Source: RGIG5327 sp045612485 (GTDB lineage: Bacteria > Verrucomicrobiota > Lentisphaeria > Victivallales > UBA1829). From it: 51,554 bases of DNA. Shown piece after piece: positions 7,361-16,475 of the stretch. Position numbers and translations under genes: made by a program. The notes under the pieces were generated by a model. That model ran no database searches and was not told the DNA's origin. It saw only the letters and a program-made list of their open reading frames with translations. The stretch spans positions 1 to 51,554 of the forward strand of contig JAZKZE010000166.1 in the NCBI GenBank assembly GCA_045612485.1. The letters run 5' to 3'. How positions within the stretch are numbered: the first letter of the stretch is position 1; each line of letters starts with the position of its first letter.

Positions 7361-10003
7361 TTACTTTTTTTCTGTCTCTTCCGCAGAAGATCCCGCTTTC
7401 TGTTTCCGGGCGGCAAAGCGAAGAGATCCTTTTTCAAAAGTAATGTCCAGAAGCATATTTTCTGCAAGCTCACCGCTTACGATCATACGGGAAACCGGTG
7501 TTTCCACATCATTGACCAATACTCTCTTCAAAGGTCTTGCCCCGTATTCCGGATCATACCCTTTTTCCGCAAGGAATTTTTTTGCATCTTCTCTGACCGC
7601 AAGGGCGATGGATTGTTCCCCGAGACGTTTTTCCAGATCTTTCAACTGGATCTCCAGGATCTTCACGATCTCTTTTTCCCCCAGCGGATGGAAGAACTCT
7701 ATCCCGTCCACACGGTTGAGAAATTCCGGCCGGAAAAATTCCCGCAGACGTTTCATGATACTCTCTTCCAGAGTGCTGTTGTCTGCTTTCGCCCGGATCT
7801 CATCCAGAAGCATATCACTGCCCAGATTGGAGGTCATGATGATAATGGTGTTTTTAAAGTTCACCGTCCTTCCGTGGGAATCGGTGAGCATACCGTCATC
7901 CAGGATTTGCAGAAAGATGTTGAATACATCCGGATGCGCCTTTTCGATCTCGTCAAAAAGGATGACACTGTACGGCCTTCTGCGGACAGCTTCCGTAAGG
8001 AATCCGCCCTCATCGAATCCCACATATCCCGGAGGGGCACCTACCAGACGGGAGACCGAATGTTTCTCCATATATTCACTCATATCCACACGGATCATGG
8101 CATTTTCATCATCAAAAAGTTCTTCCGCCAACGCTTTGGCAAGTTCCGTTTTGCCCACGCCGGTAGGCCCGAGGAAGATGAAAGATGCCGCAGGTCTTCT
8201 GGGATTTTTCAAACCCGCACGGGAACGCAAAACAGCATCCGCTACGGCATTGACCGCATCATCCTGACCTATGACACGCTCATGGATCTTTTCCGAAAGG
8301 TGGATAAGTTTATCTCTTTCACTGCGGACAAGTTTGCTGACAGGGATCCTTGTCCAGTTGCTGACCACCTGGGCAATATCCTCCTCATCCACATACTCTT
8401 TCAAAAGACGGGAAGAGATATTTTTTCCCTCCTCTTTCTTTCTCTTTTCCTCTGCTTCGGCGATCTGTTTTTCAATGCCCGGGATCGTACCGTGACGCAG
8501 CTGGGCGGCTCTGTCATAATCATAGGCGCGTTCCGCTTTATCCAGTTCCCCTCTGGCGGCTTCCAGACTGGAACGCAGAAGCTGAAGATCGCTTATGGCA
8601 TTTTTCTCACTCTGCCATGCCGCCCGCAGGGAGGCGGATCTTTCTTTGCTTTCCGCAAGTTCCGCTTCAAGGGTTTTGCGTCTTTCCTTACTTGCCGCAT
8701 CTTTCTCTTTTTTCAATGCGGCAAGCTCGATTTCCAGACGCAGTTCCTTTCTCTGGATCTCGTCGATCTCTTCCGGGCAGGAGTCGATCTCTGTACGCAG
8801 TTTGGCGGAGGCTTCATCCACAAGGTCGATGGCCTTATCCGGCAGGAATCTTTCGGAGATATATTTATCTGAAAGTACCGCCGCCGCAACAAGGGCTCCA
8901 TCCCGGATCTTGATACCGTGATGGATCTCATAACGCTCTTTCAGACCGCGGAGAATACTTATGGTATCTTCCACGGAAGGTTCTTCTGCAAGTACCGACT
9001 GGAAACGGCGTTCAAGGGCGGCATCTTTCTCCACATATTTACGGTATTCATCCAGAGTGGTGGCTCCGATGCAGTGCAGTTCCCCTCTGGCAAGAAGGGG
9101 TTTCAGAAGATTTCCCGCATCCATTGCCCCTTCAGAGGCTCCCGCACCTACTACTGTATGCAGTTCGTCGATGAAAAGGATGATGTTGCCTTCCGAACTT
9201 GTCACCTCTTTCAGGACGGCTTTCAGTCTTTCTTCAAATTCCCCACGGTATTTTGCCCCGGCGATAAGAGCCCCCATATCCAGAGCAATGATTTTTTTGT
9301 TCTTCAGATTTTCCGGCACATCACCGTGAACGATCCTTATGGCAAGACCTTCCACAATGGCGGTTTTCCCCACACCGGGTTCTCCGATAAGAACGGGATT
9401 GTTTTTTGTACGGCGGGAAAGGATCTGTATGGTACGGCGGATCTCTTCATCCCTGCCGATGACCGGGTCAAGTTTGTTCTGGAAGGCAGCTTCTGTAAGA
9501 TCACGGCCGTATTTTTCCAAAGCTTCAAAACTTCCTTCCGGATTTTCACTGGTCACTCTCTGATTGCCCCGGACTTCTTTCAGGGCGATCAGGATCTTTT
9601 CCTCTGTCACCCCCTGTTTTTCCAGTACGGCAGCACACTCTTTACTTACAGAAACAATGGCAAGAAAGAGATGTTCCACACTGATATACTCATCCTTCAT
9701 CTCTTCGGCTTTGTTTTTTGCCGCTGCAAGAGCTTTATTGAAATCATTTCCGCCATAGGGGGGAGTTGCCCCGGACCCGGAAACGGAAGGGATCTTCCGC
9801 AGAAGATTCTCCATATCCTCTTCAAGAAGATCAGTATCCGCTTTCATACGTTTAAGCAGGGAAGGGATAAGGCCCCCTTCCTGATGCATAAGGGCATAAA
9901 GAAGATGCACGCAGGATATCTGCTGATGACCGTACTCCACAGCATAATTACGGGCTTCCAGCATCCCCTGACGGGATTTTTCAGTAAGTTTTTCCATGTT
10001 CAT
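7361..10003 (-). CDS. clpB: ATP-dependent disaggregase ClpB
   Basis: A full-length ClpB/Hsp104-type AAA+ protein (about 880 residues). It has the N-terminal double Clp-N domain, a first AAA+ module with GEPGVGKT near 205, a coiled-coil middle domain (about 410-530) that separates ClpB from ClpA/ClpC, and a second AAA+ module with GPTGVGKT near 605 and MSEYMEKHSVSRLVGAPPGY. It threads aggregated proteins through a hexamer with DnaK help. Three in-frame ATGs compete at 10009, 10003 and 9997; AAGGAG is three, nine and fifteen bases from them, so 10003 is the best choice. A sigma-54-like promoter match lies 58-73 bases upstream. The C-terminal 25 residues are a Lys/Glu-rich tail. Confidence 0.97.
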   Translation of the reverse strand: MNMEKLTEKSRQGMLEARNYAVEYGHQQISCVHLLYALMHQEGGLIPSLLKRMKADTDLLEEDMENLLRKIPSVSGSGATPPYGGNDFNKALAAAKNKAEEMKDEYISVEHLFLAIVSVSKECAAVLEKQGVTEEKILIALKEVRGNQRVTSENPEGSFEALEKYGRDLTEAAFQNKLDPVIGRDEEIRRTIQILSRRTKNNPVLIGEPGVGKTAIVEGLAIRIVHGDVPENLKNKKIIALDMGALIAGAKYRGEFEERLKAVLKEVTSSEGNIILFIDELHTVVGAGASEGAMDAGNLLKPLLARGELHCIGATTLDEYRKYVEKDAALERRFQSVLAEEPSVEDTISILRGLKERYEIHHGIKIRDGALVAAAVLSDKYISERFLPDKAIDLVDEASAKLRTEIDSCPEEIDEIQRKELRLEIELAALKKEKDAASKERRKTLEAELAESKERSASLRAAWQSEKNAISDLQLLRSSLEAARGELDKAERAYDYDRAAQLRHGTIPGIEKQIAEAEEKRKKEEGKNISSRLLKEYVDEEDIAQVVSNWTRIPVSKLVRSERDKLIHLSEKIHERVIGQDDAVNAVADAVLRSRAGLKNPRRPAASFIFLGPTGVGKTELAKALAEELFDDENAMIRVDMSEYMEKHSVSRLVGAPPGYVGFDEGGFLTEAVRRRPYSVILFDEIEKAHPDVFNIFLQILDDGMLTDSHGRTVNFKNTIIIMTSNLGSDMLLDEIRAKADNSTLEESIMKRLREFFRPEFLNRVDGIEFFHPLGEKEIVKILEIQLKDLEKRLGEQSIALAVREDAKKFLAEKGYDPEYGARPLKRVLVNDVETPVSRMIVSGELAENMLLDITFEKGSLRFAARKQKAGSSAEETEKK

Positions 10004-10060
10004 AGGCATATTCTCCTTTCTTGAAAATTTGACACTTTATTCTTCAGCAAGTTCTCTTCA

Positions 10061-10076
10061 AGCAAGAAATATGCCA
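10061..10076 (-). promoter_or_regulatory. Candidate sigma-54 promoter upstream of clpB
   Basis: On the minus strand the sequence reads TGGCAT, five bases, TTGCT, matching the -24/-12 consensus TGGCAY-N5-TTGCW at every defined position with correct GG-to-GC spacing. Transcription would start near 10050, about 45 bases before the preferred clpB start. No obvious enhancer palindrome was seen in the short space upstream. A chance match cannot be excluded. Confidence 0.45.
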
Positions 10077-10187
10077 ATTTTTTCTGAACGGGTGCTGCTG
10101 ACCGGATTCAGGAGAAGATAAAAGAAGAATGGGACAAAATGACCCGGTTTTAAGTGTGACACAATGGCACAAATATCCGGTCGTATT

Positions 10188-11834
10188 TTATTTTTTTCTT
10201 CTCCAGATCCCGCAGGGCAGATTCATGGAAAAACTGCGGTTGAAGGCAAAATACTTTTCTTCCGCCGGACCATGGAGAAGATAAAATTTCGTTTCCCTCT
10301 TTTCCCTGCAACGGAGATCGCCATGGATAAAGAGGGCGTCTTCCGGGATATTTTCCGAAATGACAAGGGGAAGGGCAGGAAGTGTGGAAAGCGGGAAACC
10401 CGCCTCCAGCCACGCTGATGCAAGAAGATATCTTTCTTCATCATATCCCTTTCCTTCCCATAAGGATGCAAGAAAGAAAAATCTTTTTTTCAGATCAAGA
10501 AGTGTATTGATCTCCCGCTTTTCCTTCCGGATCTTTTCTGCGATCTTTACAAGGAGTCTATTGTCTTTTCTTACAGCATATACCATAACATCATGCAATG
10601 CCTTATGGTTATAGAAAAGATCCAGAAGACGGGAATATAAACGCATCCGCAGGATGCTTTCCACACTCATACATGCGGTTTTCATTACATCATACGGCGG
10701 ATCGGGCGAGTAACAGATCCCGTATTTTCCACACTCTTTTTCCATACGGGTGCCGGGAAGGATCTTTAACGTTTCCAGCTGGATCTCCGCAGGGGCGATC
10801 TGCATGAGTGTGACAATATCATCAAGCAGACTTTCCTCCGTCTGCTCCGGCAAGCCTGCAATAAGATCTGTATGCACTTCAAAACGGTCTTTGAGAGAAA
10901 CAAGAAAGGCAAGATTTTCCTTTACCTTTACAGGATCGCTTTTTCTGCCAACAGCACTTTGTACTTTTTCATCAAAAGACTGTATTCCCGCCTCAATATG
11001 CAGAAGACCTTCCGGCATTTTTTTTAAAATTTCCTGAAGTTCCCTTCCGGTAAATTCCGGATGAAATTCCAGATGAAAACGCATGGAAGGAAATGTGGCA
11101 AAAAGTTCCAGAAGCTCCCTTCCTCTTTTCTGCGGCAGATTGAATGTGCGGTCAAGGATTCTTATTTCCTTTACACCTTTTTTCTCCAGCAGGGAAAGTT
11201 CTTCTTTCACCTGTGCCAAATCCCTGTAACGGGTGGGAATGCCGGAGGAGGTGCAGTAAGAGCAGTTCATGGGACAGCCCCTGCCGGTCTCCAACTGTAC
11301 GAAAGGCTTGTCAAACCGGAAAAAAGGATCCCCGCAGGGATAAGAAGAAGAGATCCAGTTCTTATAAATCCCCCTTCCTTTTTCCGGAAGAACTCTTTTT
11401 TCCTCTCTTTTATCAGGAAAATCCCGGAGAAATTCCGGAAGGAGTTCCTCCCCTTCGCCAACAAATACGGTGGAAAGGAAAGGATATTTTTTCAGCAGAA
11501 GAGCCCCGTTTTCCTCTGTGCACTGGGGGCCTCCCGCCGCAATATGGATCTGCGGGGCAAGAATATGGACTCTCTGCAAAATATCCATAACGATGTTGTG
11601 ATTGAAAAGATACAGTGCGGTACAGAGAAGATCCGGAGATCTTTCCGCAATGACTGAAGCCGTTTGCATGGGATCTTCGTCAATGACTTTTTCCATCGCC
11701 TCCCATTGCCACATCTCATCAAGATCCTTTGCAGCACTGTGAAGAAGCGGCAGCGCAAGAGAGGAATGGGAATAGGAGGAATTTACCGTCAGGAAAAGAA
11801 GAGAATATTTTTCTTCCTCTTTTTTCTGTTCCAT
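10188..11834 (-). CDS. B12-binding radical SAM protein (DUF4080-type)
   Basis: A 548-residue protein with an N-terminal cobalamin-binding-like domain (about 10-150; VNSSYSHSSLALPLLHSA and AAGGPQCTEENGALLL) and a radical SAM core. The [4Fe-4S] motif is CPMNCSYC near 190-197, inside ETGRGCPMNCSYC, followed by GIQSFDEKVQ and the C-terminal DUF4080 part. The class includes methylases and cyclases, but the DUF4080 members have no assigned reaction known to me. Its RBS AGGAGGAAGG is strong. It runs toward clpB but is separated from it by 185 bases, so co-transcription is uncertain. It is divergent from thrC; the space between them (11835-11991) is A/T-rich and must hold both promoters. Confidence 0.85.
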   Translation of the reverse strand: MEQKKEEEKYSLLFLTVNSSYSHSSLALPLLHSAAKDLDEMWQWEAMEKVIDEDPMQTASVIAERSPDLLCTALYLFNHNIVMDILQRVHILAPQIHIAAGGPQCTEENGALLLKKYPFLSTVFVGEGEELLPEFLRDFPDKREEKRVLPEKGRGIYKNWISSSYPCGDPFFRFDKPFVQLETGRGCPMNCSYCTSSGIPTRYRDLAQVKEELSLLEKKGVKEIRILDRTFNLPQKRGRELLELFATFPSMRFHLEFHPEFTGRELQEILKKMPEGLLHIEAGIQSFDEKVQSAVGRKSDPVKVKENLAFLVSLKDRFEVHTDLIAGLPEQTEESLLDDIVTLMQIAPAEIQLETLKILPGTRMEKECGKYGICYSPDPPYDVMKTACMSVESILRMRLYSRLLDLFYNHKALHDVMVYAVRKDNRLLVKIAEKIRKEKREINTLLDLKKRFFFLASLWEGKGYDEERYLLASAWLEAGFPLSTLPALPLVISENIPEDALFIHGDLRCREKRETKFYLLHGPAEEKYFAFNRSFSMNLPCGIWRRKK

Positions 11835-11991
11835 ATTTTTTCCTTCCTCCTGAAATTAACGACTATGGAATATAGCGTCAAAAAGAAAAAATACAAGCAA
11901 AGGCTTCTGTTCAGATTGAAAAAATTTTTTTCTGTGGTAGTTTAAAAGGGATATATTTTTTAAACAATACATGAAGAAAAGGATATTTGAG

Positions 11992-13476
11992 ATGAAATTT
12001 ACAAGCACCCGTTCATTGCAGTGCCTGACTTCCGCAGAAGCCATCAGTCGTGGGATCGCCTCCGACGGCGGACTTTTCGTGCCGGAAAACTTTCCCGCCA
12101 TTACACCGGAAACCGCAAAGGAACTCTGTACAGCATCCTACAGGGAACGTGCAGAAAAGATCCTGGCCGGCTACCTGACCGATTTTACTTCTGAAGAGAT
12201 CAGAAAATGTGTGGAGGGAGCCTACACCGGAACTTTTGAAAATGAGGATCCCGCTCCCCTGAAAAAAGTAACGGATAAAATGTATCTTCTGGAATTGTGG
12301 CACGGTCCCACCTGTGCTTTCAAAGATATGGCATTACAGCTTCTCCCCTATCTTCTTACTGTATCCATCTCCAAAACTTCTCCCGGCAAAACCATCATCA
12401 TCCTTGTTGCCACTTCCGGCGATACAGGAAAAGCAGCCCTGGAGGGGTTTGCAGATGTGGAAAATACCCGCATCATCGTATTTTTCCCGCAGAACGGAGT
12501 CAGTGATATGCAGAAATTGCAGATGACCACCCAGACTGGAAAAAATGTGGCAGTCTGCGGTATTGAAGGAAACTTTGATGACGCCCAGAGCGGTGTAAAA
12601 GCGATCTTCGGAGATGAAGAGATGCGGAAATTCCTGAAAGAAAAAAATATGGATTTCTCTTCCGCAAACTCCATCAACTTCGGCCGTCTTGTTCCCCAGA
12701 TCGTCTATTATGTTTCCGCATGGTGCGATCTTGTGAAACAGGGAAAACTCAAAGAAGGCGAATCCTTCAATGTATGCGTTCCCACCGGTAATTTCGGCAA
12801 CATTCTTGCTGCATGGTACGCCAAACAGATGGGGATCCCCATTGCCAGATTTATCTGTGCTTCCAATACCAATAAGATCCTTACCGATTTCATCCGTACC
12901 GGGGTATATGACAGAAACCGGGAATTTTATACCACAACAAGTCCTTCCATGGATATTCTCATTTCCTCCAACCTGGAAAGACTGCTTTATCACCTTTATG
13001 ACAATGATGCAGAAAAGATCGCCTCTCTCATGGATGACCTGAAAAAGAAAGGGAAATTTACTGTATCAAATGAAGTCCTTGCCAAACTGCAGCAGGATTT
13101 CTACGGAGGATTTGCCACAGACGATGAGGCAAAAGCAAGTATCGGCAAGCATTTCAATGAGGAAAAATATCTCTGCGATACCCATACTGCTGTTGCGGTC
13201 AATGTCTATGAGAAATATGCTGCGGAAACCGGAGATGACCGGATCACCGTGATCGCCTCCACTGCCTCCCCCTTCAAATTTGCTCCTGCCGTACTTTCCG
13301 CCATTGACGATGGAAAGATCCCGGAAGACGGGTTTGAAGTGGCGGATAAACTTTCTGCCGTCTCCGGTATGGCGGTGCCTGCACCCCTTGCCACTTTGAA
13401 AACAAAGGAAGTCCTGCATAAGAACTCCATTGCAAAGGAAGAAATGGCTGACTTTATCCGTAAAAGTCTTGCATGA
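11992..13476 (+). CDS. thrC: Threonine synthase
   Basis: A 494-residue PLP enzyme that converts O-phosphohomoserine to threonine. The PLP lysine lies in LWHGPTCAFKDMALQ (K111 with this start), and the phosphate-binding ATSGDTGKAA loop and NFGRLVPQIVYY segment are characteristic of the long (E. coli/yeast-type) threonine synthases. An upstream in-frame ATG at 11971 would add seven residues, but AAAAGGA is correctly spaced for 11992 and the MKFTSTR beginning is the usual family start. The next gene begins after about 30 bases. No other threonine pathway gene is in the window. Confidence 0.95.
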   Translation: MKFTSTRSLQCLTSAEAISRGIASDGGLFVPENFPAITPETAKELCTASYRERAEKILAGYLTDFTSEEIRKCVEGAYTGTFENEDPAPLKKVTDKMYLLELWHGPTCAFKDMALQLLPYLLTVSISKTSPGKTIIILVATSGDTGKAALEGFADVENTRIIVFFPQNGVSDMQKLQMTTQTGKNVAVCGIEGNFDDAQSGVKAIFGDEEMRKFLKEKNMDFSSANSINFGRLVPQIVYYVSAWCDLVKQGKLKEGESFNVCVPTGNFGNILAAWYAKQMGIPIARFICASNTNKILTDFIRTGVYDRNREFYTTTSPSMDILISSNLERLLYHLYDNDAEKIASLMDDLKKKGKFTVSNEVLAKLQQDFYGGFATDDEAKASIGKHFNEEKYLCDTHTAVAVNVYEKYAAETGDDRITVIASTASPFKFAPAVLSAIDDGKIPEDGFEVADKLSAVSGMAVPAPLATLKTKEVLHKNSIAKEEMADFIRKSLA

Positions 13477-13509
13477 TTTTTCCATGAAAATGAAATGGAA
13501 AGGAGAAAA

Positions 13510-14448
13510 ATGAACAGAAAAAGATATATTTTGTTTCTGATATTTTTTCTCATTTTTCCGGTATTTTCCCTTCTTGCTGCTGCGGAAAAACTTCTTCTTT
13601 GGGAAGCAGTCCATCCGGAAAAGGCGGGGAAACTTTTTCTTGCGGGAAGTATCCATCTGGGAAAGAAGGAGTTGTTTCCTCTGGACAGAAGATACGATGA
13701 GGTACTTGCAAAAAGTGATGAAATGGTCTTTGAGGTTTATGATAAAGACCCTTCCGTCACGCAAAAGACCGCAATGGAATTCATACGGAAAAAAGCCTTT
13801 TACTTGCCCGGAAAAACTCTGAAACAGCTTATGGGGGAAAAGGAGCTTTTCCTTCTGGATTCCTTTTACAAATCCAGAGGCAATATGCTTTTTATGCAGA
13901 ATGGCATTTCCCGCCGTCCCTGGATCATTATGCTGGATCTTACCCAGATCACTGCACTGGAGAGCAAATTAAGTATTCAGTACGGTTTTGAAGAGGTTTT
14001 CAGAAAACTGAAAAAAGAACGTCCCGCAAGAGGGCTGGAACAGGTCTATACACAGCTTTCCATGCTGGAGGGAACGGATGAAAAGATCCTTTGCAATATT
14101 ATCCTCAACGGTATAAAAGATCCGGCAAAAGAGAAGAGGGAACTGGAAAATATCCTGACAGCTTTCCGTACAGGGGATATATCCCTTCTTGCCGCACAGA
14201 CCAATGAAATGGCAGCAAAATATCCCCTTTTCCATAAAAGACTTTTTCTTGCCCGCAACTGGGATATGGCAGAAAAACTTTCCGGTTTTGCTTCTGAAAC
14301 AAAGAGTTTTTTCGTTCTGATCGGGGCTGCCCATTTCGCCGGAAAAGGGAATATCCTTGAACTTCTCAAAGGAAAAGGTTTTCTTGTGAAACAACTTGAC
14401 AGAACAGGGGAAAAAGGAAAGATCACAGGAGAAGAAGCTGATGAGTGA
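13510..14448 (+). CDS. TraB/GumN family exported protein
   Basis: A 312-residue protein with an N-terminal Lys/Arg stretch and hydrophobic segment (ILFLIFFLIFPVFSLLAAA), most likely a Sec signal peptide. The mature part has the TraB/GumN (PF01963) pattern: an early LAGSIHLG and a late GAAHFAGKGNILELL, whose histidines are the proposed metal ligands of this Tiki-like protease-related family. Biological substrate is unknown. The ATG at 13510 is preferred over 13495 because AAGGAGA lies just before it. It overlaps the glycosyltransferase start by eight bases (ATGAGTGA), which suggests translational coupling and an envelope role for both. Confidence 0.82.
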   Translation: MNRKRYILFLIFFLIFPVFSLLAAAEKLLLWEAVHPEKAGKLFLAGSIHLGKKELFPLDRRYDEVLAKSDEMVFEVYDKDPSVTQKTAMEFIRKKAFYLPGKTLKQLMGEKELFLLDSFYKSRGNMLFMQNGISRRPWIIMLDLTQITALESKLSIQYGFEEVFRKLKKERPARGLEQVYTQLSMLEGTDEKILCNIILNGIKDPAKEKRELENILTAFRTGDISLLAAQTNEMAAKYPLFHKRLFLARNWDMAEKLSGFASETKSFFVLIGAAHFAGKGNILELLKGKGFLVKQLDRTGEKGKITGEEADE

Positions 14449-15424
14449 AAATTCTTTTCTTCTGTCGGTCTGCATCCCCACATTTGAACGGGCATCCTTC
14501 CTGAAAGAAACGCTGGAAAGCATTGTTTCCGATCCGGTTTTTCTGGAAAATAATAAGGTGGAAATCGTTATATCTGACAATGTTTCAAAGGATGATACAA
14601 AGGAAGTCAGCCGGAAATTTACAGAACTTTATCCGGGTAAAATAAAATATGTCTGTCTTCCATTACATCAGGATGGTCATATCAATTTCCGGAATGCTCT
14701 GGAATCTTCCGGCGGACTTTTCCGGAAACTGCACAATGATAACTATCCTTTTGAAAAAGGAGCATTGACTTTTCTTGTAAACTTTATTGAAAAATACAGG
14801 GAAAAAGAGTTGATTTTATGTCCCAATCATCCACCGGTGGGATGGAAAAAGGAAGAAGAGTTTATGAAAGAAGTGAATGATCTTTCCTCCCTTCTTTCCC
14901 TGATGTCCTATACGATCACCTGGATCGGGGCAACGTGTATCAGAAAAGACGCCTATGAAAAATTGTCTGATCCTTTCCGGTATTCCCACTTGTATTTTCC
15001 TCATATTGATTATGTTTTGCGGACGGTGTATAATGGAGGGAAAGGGGTTGTCACCGGCAGACAGCTATTTCTTCCGGCTCCTCTTATTCCCAACAAATAT
15101 ACCCACAATCATGCGGAGGTTTTTGCGCAGAATTATCTGGGGATATTGAAGGAATATGTGGAAAATTCCACCCTTTCCCGTGAGGTGTTTGAAAGGGAAA
15201 AACGGCTGGTATTGTTTGAGCATGTGATTCCGTATTATTTTGACTTTTTCCGGCAATATAACGCCACTCCCCAGACAAAATATTTTTATTACACAAGGGA
15301 ATACAGGAAGAATTTATACTATTATTTTTCCTTCCTGTATATTGCATTTTATTTTATTGCCATACGCATTTTCAAACTGAACAAACTGAAAAATTTTCTT
15401 TTATCCCTTTTCAAAAGAGCGTAA
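14441..15424 (+). CDS. Glycosyltransferase family 2
   Basis: A 327-residue GT-A-fold glycosyltransferase. LLSVCIPTFERASFLKETLES opens the nucleotide-sugar domain and VEIVISDNVSKDDT matches the second strand with its Asp. The position usually occupied by DxD reads KLHNDNYPF, so the metal-binding motif is altered. The C-terminal 40 residues are aromatic and hydrophobic (YYYFSFLYIAFYFIAIRIF) and probably associate with the membrane, followed by a basic tail. Acceptor and donor sugars are unknown. The start at 14441 has AGGAG ten bases upstream and overlaps the TraB/GumN stop. The 3' end overlaps the nfo gene tail by 24 bases on the opposite strand. Confidence 0.82.
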   Translation: MSENSFLLSVCIPTFERASFLKETLESIVSDPVFLENNKVEIVISDNVSKDDTKEVSRKFTELYPGKIKYVCLPLHQDGHINFRNALESSGGLFRKLHNDNYPFEKGALTFLVNFIEKYREKELILCPNHPPVGWKKEEEFMKEVNDLSSLLSLMSYTITWIGATCIRKDAYEKLSDPFRYSHLYFPHIDYVLRTVYNGGKGVVTGRQLFLPAPLIPNKYTHNHAEVFAQNYLGILKEYVENSTLSREVFEREKRLVLFEHVIPYYFDFFRQYNATPQTKYFYYTREYRKNLYYYFSFLYIAFYFIAIRIFKLNKLKNFLLSLFKRA

Positions 15425-16246
15425 GAGGGTGATTTCTTCCTGCCAGATGGTTTCGTCAATGGTTTCCAGAACAAGAGGAATATCGTCAAAGCGGGGATCT
15501 CGCATGATCCGTTGAAATACATCCAGTCCCAATTCCCCTTTGCCCAGTGAGTTGTGACGGTCAAGCTTTTTGCCCAGCAGACTTTTGGAATCATTGAGAT
15601 GCACCCCTTTCAGGAAAGAAAATCCAATGACTTTATCAAAATGTTCAAAGGTTTTTTCATACCCTTCTTCCGTTTTGATGTCGTAGCCTGCAGCAAAGGT
15701 ATGACAGGTGTCGATGCACACCCCGATACGGTTCTGATCTTTCACTTCCTCCATGACCTTTGCGATCTGTTCAAATGTATAGCCCAGATTGCTCCCCTGT
15801 CCGGCAGTATTTTCAATGACTGCTGTTACATTTTCCGTATTGTCCAATGCAAAATTGATACATTCTGCTATCAGGGAAAGACATTCCGCTTCAGAAATAA
15901 GTTTGAGGTGGCTTCCCGGATGAAAATTCAATCTGTCCAGTCCCAGAAGCATACATCTTGTCATCTCATCGGTGAAGGCTTCCAGAGATTGTTTTCTTTT
16001 TGTCTCATCCGCATTGCCCAGATTGATGAGATACCCGTCATGGGGCAGGATCTGTGCCGGAGTAAACCCCAGATCCGCACAATTTTTTTTGAAAGCATCT
16101 ATGGCGGAGCGTGTCAGAGGCGGACTTTTCCACTGTCTCTGGTTTTTGGTAAACATGGCAAAGGCATTTGCCCCGATCTTTGCGGCATTCAGCGGAGCAT
16201 TTTCCACCCCGCCGGATATGGAAACATGAGCACCCACATATTTCAT
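15401..16246 (-). CDS. nfo: Endonuclease IV (AP endonuclease)
   Basis: A 281-residue TIM-barrel AP endonuclease that cuts DNA at abasic sites in base excision repair. It begins MKYVGAHVSISGGVENAP, typical of the family, and has metal-ligand segments NFHPGSHL, AVIENTAGQG, GVCIDTCHTFAAGYD, FLKGVHLNDSK and LDRHNSLGKGELG, with the late LVLETIDE glutamate. These cover the trinuclear zinc ligands. Length is standard. AAGGAG precedes the start. It is a single minus-strand gene divergent from lysA and convergent with the glycosyltransferase. Confidence 0.97.
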   Translation of the reverse strand: MKYVGAHVSISGGVENAPLNAAKIGANAFAMFTKNQRQWKSPPLTRSAIDAFKKNCADLGFTPAQILPHDGYLINLGNADETKRKQSLEAFTDEMTRCMLLGLDRLNFHPGSHLKLISEAECLSLIAECINFALDNTENVTAVIENTAGQGSNLGYTFEQIAKVMEEVKDQNRIGVCIDTCHTFAAGYDIKTEEGYEKTFEHFDKVIGFSFLKGVHLNDSKSLLGKKLDRHNSLGKGELGLDVFQRIMRDPRFDDIPLVLETIDETIWQEEITLLRSFEKG

Positions 16247-16429
16247 TTCATACTCTCCTTTTCTGTTTTTTCTTTACGGAAAATTACAACAGAATGAAGA
16301 AAAATCAACCCTGAAAGCGGCAAAAAGGAAAAAAAACAGAAAAAAAGCATTTTTTTGCCATGAAATAACGGGAAATAAGTTGACAGAAGGCATAATGTGT
16401 GGCAAATTATTATATTAAAAATTTTAAAA

Positions 16430-16450
16430 GCGGAAAAAGACCTTTTCCGC
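16430..16450 (+). promoter_or_regulatory. Hairpin in the lysA leader
   Basis: GCGGAAAA (16430-16437) pairs with TTTTCCGC (16443-16450) around a five-base loop. CCCCAATC follows rather than a T-tract, so it is not an intrinsic terminator. It ends 25 bases before the lysA start, just ahead of the GGAGG ribosome site, and could influence translation or RNA stability. The rest of 16247-16475 is A/T-rich and must carry the divergent nfo and lysA promoters, none of which is clear-cut. Confidence 0.45.
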
Positions 16451-16475
16451 CCCCAATCAAGAACCTGGAGGAAAC

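Noticed and set aside
10010..10187. A CIRCE element (TTAGCACTC-N9-GAGTGCTAA) upstream of clpB, or likewise upstream of grpE.
   Set aside because: Neither intergenic region contains it or a near match.
16345..16362. A sigma-54-like sequence (TGGCAAAAAAATGC) on the minus strand upstream of nfo.
   Set aside because: The GG-to-GC distance is one base too short and the -12 box lacks TTGC.
16247..16475. A lysine riboswitch or a consensus promoter (TTGACA at 16380-16385) before lysA.
   Set aside because: The leader is far too short for the roughly 170-base lysine riboswitch. TTGACA has no -10-like hexamer at 16-18 bases; the nearest, TATTAT, is 22 bases away.
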